DNA from: Candidatus Coatesiibacteriota bacterium
Lineage (GTDB): Bacteria > RBG-13-66-14
Assembly (NCBI GenBank): GCA_030631385.1
Contig: DAOVLG010000038.1
Coordinates: 1-9,960, forward strand
Reading direction: 5' to 3'
DNA length: 9,960 nucleotides
Below are positions 1-5,602 of this stretch, one piece after another. The notes below the pieces were generated by a model. It did not search any database. It saw nothing but the letters and a program-made list of their open reading frames with translations, and was not told where the DNA came from. A program made the translations under genes and the position numbers. How positions within the stretch are numbered: position 1 is the stretch's first letter; each line of letters starts with the position of its first letter.

Positions 1-8
1 AACAAACT

Positions 9-66
9 CTCGTCGCGAGGCCGGGGTCCAGCGCCCTGCGCTGGTTGAAACACCTTGTCTTGGTGT
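9..66. repeat. cluster of three short hairpins
   Basis: Three perfect small inverted repeats lie side by side: ctcg/cgag (9-12 with 16-19), ccagcgc/gcgctgg (28-34 with 38-44, 3-nt loop) and acacc/ggtgt (50-54 with 62-66). None is followed by a T-run, so I do not call a terminator. I see no convincing coding frame in positions 1-330; the stretch looks like the non-coding tail of an upstream locus with dispersed palindromes. Confidence 0.5.
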
Positions 67-99
67 ATCGCATGAGGCCGCCGCGTTTGGCTCCGTCAA

Positions 100-157
100 T
101 GTAACGTCGCCCTTCAATGGGCGACCTGGTCATCGGGGCGGGGCGTAGAAGCCCCGC
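100..157. repeat. 58-bp dispersed repeat, copy 1 (double hairpin)
   Basis: This is the first of two copies 97 bp apart that differ at 3 of 58 positions. Each copy carries two perfect hairpins: gtcgccc/gggcgac (106-112 with 119-125, loop ttcaat) and gcggggc/gccccgc (138-144 with 151-157, loop gtagaa). The two-hairpin design and tandem occurrence are typical of REP/BIME-like intergenic elements. This copy is followed by gcgctacacc, not a T-run, so it should not terminate transcription. Confidence 0.75.
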
Positions 158-196
158 GCTACACCGGACGACCGCGTGATTAAATCGGCAGGCCGA

Positions 197-254
197 TGTA
201 GCGTCGCCCTTCAATGGGCGACCTAGTCAACGGGGCGGGGCGTAGAAGCCCCGC
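197..254. repeat. 58-bp dispersed repeat, copy 2 (double hairpin)
   Basis: This second copy has the same two hairpins (203-222 and 234-255). The three substitutions against copy 1 (at 201, 225 and 230) fall outside both stems, so the palindromes are kept intact. Unlike copy 1, it runs into seven T residues and doubles as a terminator. Confidence 0.75.
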
Positions 255-262
255 CTTTTTTT
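234..262 (+). terminator. intrinsic terminator formed by repeat copy 2
   Basis: A perfect 8-bp GC stem (ggcggggc 234-241, gccccgcc 248-255) with loop gtagaa is followed directly by T7 (256-262). This is a textbook Rho-independent terminator on the plus strand. It would end transcription entering from left of the window and isolate the kinase gene. Confidence 0.8.
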
Positions 263-308
263 GTAGAACGCTCCGTCAATAAAGACCGGCTTTTAGGTCG
301 GTGCGCCC

Positions 309-337
309 TTGCCACCGGGCCTTTTTGAGCATACTAT
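309..337 (+). promoter_or_regulatory. sigma70-type promoter of the kinase gene
   Basis: A -35 box TTGCCA (309-314) is separated by exactly 17 bp from a -10 box TACTAT (332-337). Transcription would start near 344, giving a leader of about 24 nt before the ATG at 368. The -35 closely matches that of the prfA promoter (TTGCCG, also with a 17-bp spacer). Confidence 0.65.
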
Positions 338-367
338 TAGGGTGACGCGCCTGATTCCGGAGTAGGG

Positions 368-2005
368 ATGTACTGTTTCCACTGCGGCTCACGGGTGGAC
401 GAGAACGCCGACTTCTGCCACCACTGCGGGCAGCCCATCGCCCAGGTGCAGGTCCAAACCTCGCCCCTGGAGAAGCTCGACGCCGACGGAATCCCCGAGT
501 ACATCGGCAAGTACAAGATCAAACGGCGGATCGGCATCGGTGGGATGGGGATCGTCTACGAGGCCTACGACGAGAACCTGCAGCGCGTCGTGGCGATCAA
601 GGTGCTGCCCTCGCGGCTGGCCAAGCGGCCGGGCTACGCCGAGCGATTCCTGGCCGAGGCCCACCGCGCCGCCGAGCTCGAGCACCCGAACATCGTCATG
701 ATCCATGACGTGGGCACCGACGGTGGGCGCACCTACTTCGTCATGAACCTCCTCACCGGGAGCAGCCTCGAGCACGAGATCGCCAAAAAGATCTCCATCA
801 AGTACGGACTGCAGTTCGTCATTCAGCTCGTGAGGGCGCTGGGATTCGCCCATTCCAGGGGGGTCGTCCACTGCGACGTGAAGCCGGGGAACGTGATCAT
901 CGGCTCCGATGACCACGTCACCCTCCTGGACTTCGGTATCGCCAAGACCGCCGCCGTCCAGGACAATACCGCCGTCGGCACGCCGGAGTACATGAGCCCG
1001 GAGCAGTGCCAGGGGCACAGCGTGGATGCCCGCTCGGACATCTACTCCCTCGGCATCCTCATGTACAAGCTCTTCACCAATCGGCTCCCCTTCACCGCCG
1101 ACAAGAAGATTGCCGTCGCCTTCAAGCAGATCAACGAGCCACCGATCCCACCACGAATGCTCAGCTCTGACATCCCCGAGTGGCTCGAGGCAATCATCCT
1201 GAAGTGTCTGGAGAAGAACCCGGAGGACCGCTACCAGACCACCTCGGAGCTGGCGAACGACATAGACGCCGGCCTGAGAAAGATCTACGCCGAGGAAAAG
1301 GACGCCCAGCGCCGGGGGAGACCCGCAGAGCTGCCACCATCGGAGAGGTGGCGCTTCCGCAAGCGGAGCATCGCCGGGATCGTCCTGGGGGTGCTAGGTC
1401 TGGCGGCATTCGTCTGGGGAACGATCGCCACGATCAACTGGCTCGATCTGCGGCGGGAGGCCGAGGAGGAGGAACGGGAGATACCCGGGTCCGAGTACGC
1501 CCTCACCGAGGACGAGGTGATCATAGACATCATCAGCCGCCCGCCGGAGGCAACCGTCTTCATCAACGACCGCCGCTTCGGCACAACCCCCCTGAAGACA
1601 CGCCTCCAGCGCGGCAGGACCTATACCCTGCGCTTCGAGAAGGAGGAGTACAACGCCCTCGAGACCGAGTTCACCCCCAGCGAGGGCGACATCGTCTCCT
1701 TCGAGGTGCAGCTCAACGTCTCGACATACGGCTGGCTGACCCTCACCGGTCCCGAGGGAGCCGACGTGTGGATAGACGACATCTACATCGGAAAGCTGCC
1801 CAAGGGCAGGCTCCAGCTCATCTCCGGTGAGCACAAACTGAAGGTGGCCACCAAGAACGGACTGATCAGCCGCGATTTCTACGTGGCCAAGGACAGGGTG
1901 GTGACCATCGCCGCGGGGTCCGACAGCACCTCCAAACCACCCACCGAGGTTCGCGAACTCATGGACATCGAGGAGGCCGAGAGCATCCTTTTGGGAACCG
2001 ACTAG
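368..2005 (+). CDS. membrane Ser/Thr protein kinase: zinc ribbon, kinase, TM, two PEGA domains
   Basis: Predicted Hanks-type Ser/Thr kinase of 545 residues. An N-terminal zinc ribbon has C3/C6 and C17/C20. The kinase domain spans about 49-304, with glycine loop GIGGMG (55-60), VAIK lysine K78, catalytic HCDVKPGN (H168, D170, K172, N175), DFG at 188-190 and GTPEYMSPE at 204-212. One membrane helix (about 335-357) follows an Arg-rich stretch. The part after it holds two PEGA-like repeats (about 384-450 and 451-517), each with an A(T/D)V-(F/W)I-(N/D)D core. PEGA modules are usually extracytoplasmic, so the kinase would lie in the cytoplasm and the tail outside. The catalytic loop reads HCD instead of HRD, making it a non-RD kinase that may not need activation-loop phosphorylation. 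The start is supported by GGAG at 359-362, 5 nt before ATG. It is the only gene of its unit; substrates are unknown. Confidence 0.93.
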   Translation: MYCFHCGSRVDENADFCHHCGQPIAQVQVQTSPLEKLDADGIPEYIGKYKIKRRIGIGGMGIVYEAYDENLQRVVAIKVLPSRLAKRPGYAERFLAEAHRAAELEHPNIVMIHDVGTDGGRTYFVMNLLTGSSLEHEIAKKISIKYGLQFVIQLVRALGFAHSRGVVHCDVKPGNVIIGSDDHVTLLDFGIAKTAAVQDNTAVGTPEYMSPEQCQGHSVDARSDIYSLGILMYKLFTNRLPFTADKKIAVAFKQINEPPIPPRMLSSDIPEWLEAIILKCLEKNPEDRYQTTSELANDIDAGLRKIYAEEKDAQRRGRPAELPPSERWRFRKRSIAGIVLGVLGLAAFVWGTIATINWLDLRREAEEEEREIPGSEYALTEDEVIIDIISRPPEATVFINDRRFGTTPLKTRLQRGRTYTLRFEKEEYNALETEFTPSEGDIVSFEVQLNVSTYGWLTLTGPEGADVWIDDIYIGKLPKGRLQLISGEHKLKVATKNGLISRDFYVAKDRVVTIAAGSDSTSKPPTEVRELMDIEEAESILLGTD

Positions 2006-2035
2006 TCAGCACCGTGGTGCGGGTCGGTGCGGCTT

Positions 2036-2068
2036 CCCTCTCCCTGTGGGAGAGGGTTAGGGTGAGGG
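2036..2068. repeat. REP-like dispersed palindrome (ccctctccc/gggagaggg)
   Basis: A perfect 9-bp stem (2036-2044 with 2048-2056, loop tgt) is followed by ttagggtgaggg. From memory, this arrangement is nearly identical to a dispersed intergenic repeat seen across many unrelated GC-rich bacteria. It lies 31 bp after the kinase stop codon and has no T-run, so mRNA 3'-end protection is more likely than termination. Confidence 0.65.
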
Positions 2069-2087
2069 CTACCGCAATTAAAAACGC

Positions 2088-2109
2088 GGCGGGGATGGGA
2101 ATCCCCGCC
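2088..2109. repeat. REP-like palindrome (ggcggggat/atccccgcc)
   Basis: A perfect 9-bp stem (2088-2096 with 2101-2109) has loop ggga and is followed by ctacgg. The GCGGGG/CCCCGC core and flanking cta trinucleotide resemble the second hairpin of the repeats at 100-157 and 197-254, suggesting one palindrome family at both ends of the kinase gene. No gene is visible in 2006-2218. Confidence 0.6.
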
Positions 2110-2172
2110 CTACGGTCATTGAAAACTGACGTAAGGTGGTCCCTGGAGCTGGCCGCCGCATGTGTATAGAAT

Positions 2173-2196
2173 AAGCGGGACGAGGTGGTCCCGCTT
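2173..2196 (-). terminator. hairpin downstream of yidD, probable weak terminator
   Basis: A perfect 9-bp inverted repeat (aagcgggac 2173-2181, gtcccgctt 2188-2196) has a 6-nt loop. It begins 23 nt beyond the yidD stop codon on the minus strand. The minus-strand tail reads ctt-attctata, which is only moderately U-rich. It may act from either side, between the kinase and yidD units. Confidence 0.5.
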
Positions 2197-2218
2197 TCCG
2201 TATGAATACATGATCGGG

Positions 2219-2503
2219 TTACGGTGGGTCGTAGCCGTGGCCGCCCCAGGGGTTGCAGCGCAGCACCCGCCAGACGGCCTTGGCCAGCCCCTTCGCGAGG
2301 CCGTACTTGCGGAGTGCCAGGACGGCGTACTCGCTGCAGGAGGGCTCGAAGCGGCACATCGGCGGGAAGAGGGGGGAGAGGAAACGCCGGTAAAGCCAGA
2401 GCAGGCCGACGAGGGGGGCGATGAGAACCCTCCGCAGGACGGGGACCGGCGCCGAGGGGTCTACGGGCGGTAAGACGCTGGAAATTTTGAGGTTGTCAGC
2501 CAT
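2219..2503 (-). CDS. yidD: membrane protein insertion efficiency factor YidD
   Basis: YidD is a small membrane-associated protein that assists the YidC/Sec insertion pathway. The 94-residue product shows the family signatures: an amphipathic helix at about 22-42, CRFEPSCSEYA at 50-60, and the near-terminal RCNPWGGHGYDPP at 82-94. ATG at 2503 is preferred because the only extra upstream codon is a TTG at 2521, which overlaps the TATAAT on this strand; no strong Shine-Dalgarno precedes either. There is an extra Pro-rich stretch of about 20 residues before the conserved core. yidD usually sits in the rpmH-rnpA-yidD-yidC cluster, but here it is alone, divergent from a lipoprotein gene. Family assignment is firm; the start is less certain. 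Confidence 0.93.
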   Translation of the reverse strand: MADNLKISSVLPPVDPSAPVPVLRRVLIAPLVGLLWLYRRFLSPLFPPMCRFEPSCSEYAVLALRKYGLAKGLAKAVWRVLRCNPWGGHGYDPP

Positions 2504-2522
2504 CACCGACCGATTATACAAT
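2493..2522 (+). promoter_or_regulatory. promoter of the lipoprotein operon
   Basis: TTGTCA (2493-2498) is followed after 18 bp by TACAAT (2517-2522). Each hexamer differs from consensus at one position. Expected initiation near 2529 gives a leader of about 26 nt before ATG at 2555. The -35 lies inside the first codons of yidD, so the two divergent units overlap. Confidence 0.5.
2513..2518 (-). promoter_or_regulatory. -10 box of yidD (TATAAT)
   Basis: The minus strand reads TATAAT at 2518-2513, 9 nt before the yidD ATG. Initiation 6-9 nt downstream would give a nearly leaderless mRNA, which fits the missing Shine-Dalgarno. No good -35 lies at the right distance. It overlaps the plus-strand -10 at 2517-2522. 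Confidence 0.4.
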
Positions 2523-2554
2523 AGGGACGTTAATCGGGTATTCCACTACTGCGT

Positions 2555-3211
2555 ATGAAGCGACGCCTGCAATCCCTTTTTTTCGCGATAACCTTTCTGG
2601 CGGCCTGCGAGGGAGGGCCCTCCCAACCCCTGGGCCATTACCAGCCGCTTCACCTCGAGGAGGGGGAGCCGGCCCCGGAGGATGTGGTTGCCGCGCCGTT
2701 GGAGGCCCACGCCCGACCGGTGGTATGGGAGATTGAGCCGCTGCCGGCCTACGGTGGGATGAGTGGGTGGATGCTCGTGGGCGTCGAGCGACTTTTGCAG
2801 GAACACGCCGGCGAGCTGACCGATCTCTACGCCGCACGGCTGCGGGTCAACCCGGTCTGCTCCGGGGTCATCACCGCGCACCTGACGACCGAATCCGGCG
2901 TCCTTCTTTTCATCTCGCTGGAGGACAACACCACCGGGGACGAGGCGCTGGCCACCCAGATGCTTTCCGGGATGCAGGGGTGGGACTGGCCGTCGTCGGG
3001 ACGCGACGTCTTCCGCATCCGCCTTCACCTGCGCCGCCGAGAGGGAACGGGACGCGGTTTCCTCGGCGCCGGATCGCGGGAGCTGCGGCCCTTGCCCGAG
3101 CTGCCGCCGCCCGCCCCGATCGAGGAAGAAAGCGAAGATACAACCGAGGATGGGGAAACCCCGCCGGACCGCATCTCCCTGTCCGAGGAGTCCGACCTGG
3201 CGACGCCCTGA
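2555..3211 (+). CDS. lipoprotein with AgmX/PglI-type C-terminal (TonB-C-like) domain
   Basis: The 218-residue protein has a lipoprotein signal: MKRR, a hydrophobic stretch (about 7-16) and lipobox LAAC with Cys18 as the lipidation site. Residues about 72-160 have the pattern of the AgmX/PglI C-terminal domain known from myxobacterial gliding and other envelope proteins: a helix ending LTDLYAARLRVNP, then G-V-I-T, a strand with TTESG, an LATQMLSGMQGWDWP segment and a terminal strand VFRIRLHL. The usual CYE before the NP is YAA here. The last 45 residues are Pro/Glu/Asp-rich and probably disordered. Most relatives carry this domain on larger or TM-anchored proteins; here it is on a small lipoprotein. 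No Shine-Dalgarno is visible before the ATG. The stop codon is 21 nt before the next gene, so the two are probably co-transcribed. The domain call is by pattern. Confidence 0.7.
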   Translation: MKRRLQSLFFAITFLAACEGGPSQPLGHYQPLHLEEGEPAPEDVVAAPLEAHARPVVWEIEPLPAYGGMSGWMLVGVERLLQEHAGELTDLYAARLRVNPVCSGVITAHLTTESGVLLFISLEDNTTGDEALATQMLSGMQGWDWPSSGRDVFRIRLHLRRREGTGRGFLGAGSRELRPLPELPPPAPIEEESEDTTEDGETPPDRISLSEESDLATP

Positions 3212-3232
3212 CGTTATACCAAGGGGAGAAGA

Positions 3233-3940
3233 ATGAACCGAACGCCTGTTCGTTTTCTGCTTACCTTAACCCTCGCCCTTCCCTCCTCGGCCCTGGGAGA
3301 CGAGTACGAGGTCTACGTGGGCGGGACGGATTGCGGCGTGGACCTCGTCTACCGCGACGGTGGGTTCGTCTGCGGCTACCCCGGCGGAATCCTCTGGGGA
3401 CTGGATTACATCCACCTGGAGGGCTGCTGTAACGACATCCTCTTCCTCCCGCTCCCCCACGCCGACACCGAGGTCATAAACGCCGCCCACGCCCGGCTGG
3501 AGGAGTTCGGCGAGATATTCATCGCCATGGGAGAGATGGAGCTCGAGCCGGTGGAGGACCCGGGGGCGGTCGTTTGGGTGGTCGAGGCCGAGGACGACGT
3601 CCCGCCGGAGAGCATCCTGGTCATGACGCAGTACCTGCGGGCCAAGGCGGCCTTCGTCCGGGAGAGCTGGCTAAATTTTGTCGCCGACCGCAGCCTGGCG
3701 CTCACCGGCTGGGGGGCCCTTTTCGTGGAGATCGAGGACGGCTCCCTCGGGAACGCCGTCTACCAGCCCTACGGCTACTCCGCCCATACGATGCTCCGGG
3801 ACTGGGGCGTCATCGCCGACGACGAGGAGTACGCCGACCACCCCGAGGCCAACGGCATCGCCTGTTGGATGACCACCTACGGCATCTCTCCAATCGTCGA
3901 GGGGTCATTTACATTGGGCTACGCGGTGAAGTTCGATTAG
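3233..3940 (+). CDS. exported protein of unknown function
   Basis: I do not recognise a family for this 235-residue protein. It starts with a Sec signal peptide (MNRTPVRF, hydrophobic 8-20, probable cleavage after ALG at 20-22), so the mature form should be periplasmic or secreted. The mature part is acidic, with five cysteines (C34, C47, C65, C66, C211) that could form disulfides, and it ends in a short strand-like GYAVKFD. The ATG has a strong Shine-Dalgarno, AAGGGGAG at 3221-3228. It lies 21 nt after the lipoprotein gene, suggesting a two-gene envelope operon. The stop codon is 3 nt before the start of the DUF429-like remnant, so it may once have been coupled to that gene. Confidence 0.75.
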   Translation: MNRTPVRFLLTLTLALPSSALGDEYEVYVGGTDCGVDLVYRDGGFVCGYPGGILWGLDYIHLEGCCNDILFLPLPHADTEVINAAHARLEEFGEIFIAMGEMELEPVEDPGAVVWVVEAEDDVPPESILVMTQYLRAKAAFVRESWLNFVADRSLALTGWGALFVEIEDGSLGNAVYQPYGYSAHTMLRDWGVIADDEEYADHPEANGIACWMTTYGISPIVEGSFTLGYAVKFD

Positions 3941-3943
3941 CCG

Positions 3944-4105
3944 ATGCCGCGGATGTACAAGCTGTTGGGCCTGGATGGCGGGCGGAACCGCTGGACCGGC
4001 TGCGTGATCCTCTGCGACCGCAAGGGGGCGGTCCTGCACACCGACGTCCGCCGGACGAAAATAAACCGCTTGATCCTCAGCGACACAATGCAGATACTGT
4101 TATAA
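3944..4105 (+). pseudogene. 5' remnant of a DUF429-like gene, cut by the Fic module
   Basis: An ATG 3 nt after the preceding stop (with a second in-frame ATG at 3953) opens a 53-codon frame. Its start, MYKLLGLDGGRNRWTGCVIL (from residue 4), resembles the N-terminus of DUF429 proteins, RNase H-fold predicted nucleases with a GxDG(x)R...W motif. GC-rich coding sequence continues to about 4055, then AT-rich sequence begins and the frame ends at TAA 4103-4105. DUF429 proteins are usually over 200 residues, so most of the gene is missing. A matching C-terminal fragment lies at 5364-5513, beyond the Fic gene. The DUF429 link is by motif memory only; truncation is the firmer claim. Confidence 0.5.
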
Positions 4106-4106
4106 T
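4098..4106 (+). promoter_or_regulatory. extended -10 promoter of the fic gene
   Basis: TGTTATAAT (TG at 4098-4099, TATAAT at 4101-4106) is a perfect extended -10 element. No matching -35 is found at 16-19 bp. Initiation near 4113 gives a leader of about 34 nt before the ATG at 4147. It overlaps the stop codon of the truncated upstream frame and lies in the AT-rich segment, so it probably came with the fic module. Confidence 0.55.
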
Positions 4107-4146
4107 AGTGAACTTTCACCGGCTCATGTCACACACCGGAGTAGCG

Positions 4147-5259
4147 ATGGCTGTAGTCCACTACCACGAAGGGCGGTTCCCTCCGCCAACACTGGACTGG
4201 CCCACACTAATTCCGTTGCTCGGTCCCGCCGCTGCTTCTCTGGCTCGCTACGACGGTATGCTCGCCGCAATTCGCAACCCCGAAATACTGCTTTCACCAC
4301 TTACCACACAAGAAGCGGTGCTGTCTTCACGGATCGAAGGCACGCAGGCCACCATGGGTGAGGTGCTAGAGTTCGAGGCCGGGCAGAAGGCCGCGTCACC
4401 TGAAAGGCGCGACGATATTTATGAAGTGCTGAACTACCGAAAAGCGATGCGCAAGGCGGAGGAGCTGTTGATGGAGTTGCCTCTATCACAGCGCGTCGTC
4501 CGTGAAACGCATCGGGTTCTACTTTCCGGTGTGCGCGGGCAGAACAGATCGCCGGGTGAGTACCGTCGGATGCCAAACTGGATTGGTCCGCCGGGATGCA
4601 GGATCGAAGAAGCCAACTTCGTACCGATCGGCGCGGACAGGCTGCCGGATGCCATGAGCGCCTGGGAGCGTTATTTACATAGTGAGCTGCCAGATCGGCT
4701 TGTACAGCTTGCCATACTGCACGTCGAGTTCGAGGCGCTGCATCCATTTCTCGATGGCAACGGGCGGCTGGGACGGATGTTGGTGCCGCTGTTCCTGTGG
4801 CAGATGGGTCTGCTCCGACGACCGATGTTCTACATCAGCGCCTTTTTCGAGGCTCGCCGTGACGTATACTACGAGCGGTTACTCGCCGTCTCACGCGACG
4901 ACGACTGGACCAGCTGGTGCCGGTTCTTCCTGGAAGCGGTTCGAGGACAGGCTGAGGACAACCTGACCATAGCCACAGCCATTCTCGAACTCTATGACTC
5001 TATGTTAAAGCGGGTGGCGGAACTGACCCGCTCGCAGTACGCCGTCCATGCTCTGCAGTGGATTTTCGAGAAGCCGATCTTTAAAAGTTCGGATTTCGTG
5101 GCAATGGCAAGGATTCCAGCACCGACAGCACGACGATTTCTCAGCGTTCTTCGTGATAGCGGGGTGCTGACCACCGTCGTTGAGAGCTCAGGACGGCGGC
5201 CCTCTGTGTATGCCTTTGGTAAACTCCTCAACATTGTCGAGGGGAGCGACGTATTTTGA
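4147..5259 (+). CDS. class II Fic-domain protein AMPylase with C-terminal winged helix
   Basis: A 370-residue Fic protein, predicted to transfer AMP from ATP to hydroxyl side chains of target proteins in the cytoplasm. The catalytic motif is complete: HPFLDGNGRLGR at 199-210, with catalytic H199 and the anion/metal and phosphate-binding residues F201, D203, N205 and R207. An N-terminal inhibitory motif (S/T)xxxE(G/N) is present as SSRIEG at 60-65, with E64 the auto-inhibitory glutamate, placing it in class II. A C-terminal region (about 297-365) resembles a winged helix-turn-helix. Length and order match the SoFic-like family. ATG 4147 is chosen because GGAG (4138-4141) lies 5 nt upstream. 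The gene is AT-richer than its neighbours, with a different codon style, and sits inside the DUF429-like remnant, which points to horizontal transfer. No antitoxin gene is needed or seen; the inhibitory helix is built in. Confidence 0.93.
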   Translation: MAVVHYHEGRFPPPTLDWPTLIPLLGPAAASLARYDGMLAAIRNPEILLSPLTTQEAVLSSRIEGTQATMGEVLEFEAGQKAASPERRDDIYEVLNYRKAMRKAEELLMELPLSQRVVRETHRVLLSGVRGQNRSPGEYRRMPNWIGPPGCRIEEANFVPIGADRLPDAMSAWERYLHSELPDRLVQLAILHVEFEALHPFLDGNGRLGRMLVPLFLWQMGLLRRPMFYISAFFEARRDVYYERLLAVSRDDDWTSWCRFFLEAVRGQAEDNLTIATAILELYDSMLKRVAELTRSQYAVHALQWIFEKPIFKSSDFVAMARIPAPTARRFLSVLRDSGVLTTVVESSGRRPSVYAFGKLLNIVEGSDVF

Positions 5260-5285
5260 TGATCAGCGATGCACAGCATCTACAC

Positions 5286-5350
5286 TTGTCGCTCACTTTA
5301 GTAGCCATAATGAGCGACAAAGTACTATTCAACCAACGGATGAGCGACAA
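5286..5350. repeat. three copies of a 10-bp motif, possible transposon end
   Basis: TTGTCGCTCA at 5286-5295 is the exact reverse complement of TGAGCGACAA at 5311-5320, which recurs in direct orientation at 5341-5350. The two direct copies are offset by 30 bp. The set lies between the fic stop codon and the 3' remnant of the interrupted gene. Multiple short transposase-binding repeats with TGT/ACA tips are typical of Tn7, Tn402 or Tn552-type ends; that reading is inference, and no transposase is in the window. An alternative is a stem-loop 3' of fic or an operator. Confidence 0.6.
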
Positions 5351-5363
5351 CGTCATTCGATAG

Positions 5364-5513
5364 AAAAGCGACCTTTACCCTTTGGACGCCGCAGTCATGG
5401 CCCACGTCGCCTGGTTTTACTGGAAGCATTAAGCTCGGGCCATCGTTGACGACGACGGGCCGGTGGGTTTCCCCAAGGCGAAGGGGAAGTACCCGGCCAT
5501 CTGGCTGCCGTAA
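5364..5513 (+). pseudogene. 3' remnant of the DUF429-like gene with an in-frame stop
   Basis: GC-rich codons resume here. The frame reads LYPLDAAVMAHVAWFYWKH, then a TAA stop at 5430-5432, then continues in the same frame to GFPKAKGKYPAIWLP and TAA at 5511-5513. The DAA helix and the terminal IW-P ending resemble C-termini of DUF429 proteins, matching the N-terminal fragment at 3944-4105. The two fragments together cover only about 100 codons, so the middle of the gene appears deleted as well as interrupted. There is no start codon or ribosome-binding site of its own. This is a relic, and its family is inferred from both ends together. Confidence 0.5.
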
Positions 5514-5524
5514 AACCGTTGCCC

Positions 5525-5553
5525 TTGCCGCCTGGATAGCCCTGGGCTATAAT
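5525..5553 (+). promoter_or_regulatory. sigma70-type promoter of prfA
   Basis: TTGCCG (5525-5530), a 17-bp spacer, and a perfect TATAAT (5548-5553). Expected initiation near 5560 gives a leader of about 43 nt. It begins 12 bp after the stop of the DUF429-like relic, so prfA does not depend on the disrupted upstream genes. Confidence 0.75.
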
Positions 5554-5602
5554 CCGGGCGATGTTTTTTATAACCTACCCTTAATTACAGAATACAAGCG
5601 CT

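Noticed and set aside
100..254. possible CRISPR-like array because of two regular repeats
   Set aside because: Only two copies, 58 bp long with internal palindromes and a 39-bp gap, with no further units and no cas genes.
305..326. gccc/gggc hairpin with a T5 tail, possible terminator
   Set aside because: The stem is only 4 bp with an 8-nt loop and it overlaps the -35 box of a better-supported promoter at 309-337. A stronger terminator lies just upstream at 234-262.
3574..4146. long open frame in front of the fic start codon, as if fic were a 561-residue fusion
   Set aside because: The upstream part is the out-of-frame shadow of the exported protein gene, low in complexity and Arg/Pro-rich. 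GGAG at 4138 and the -10 at 4101-4106 place the start at 4147.
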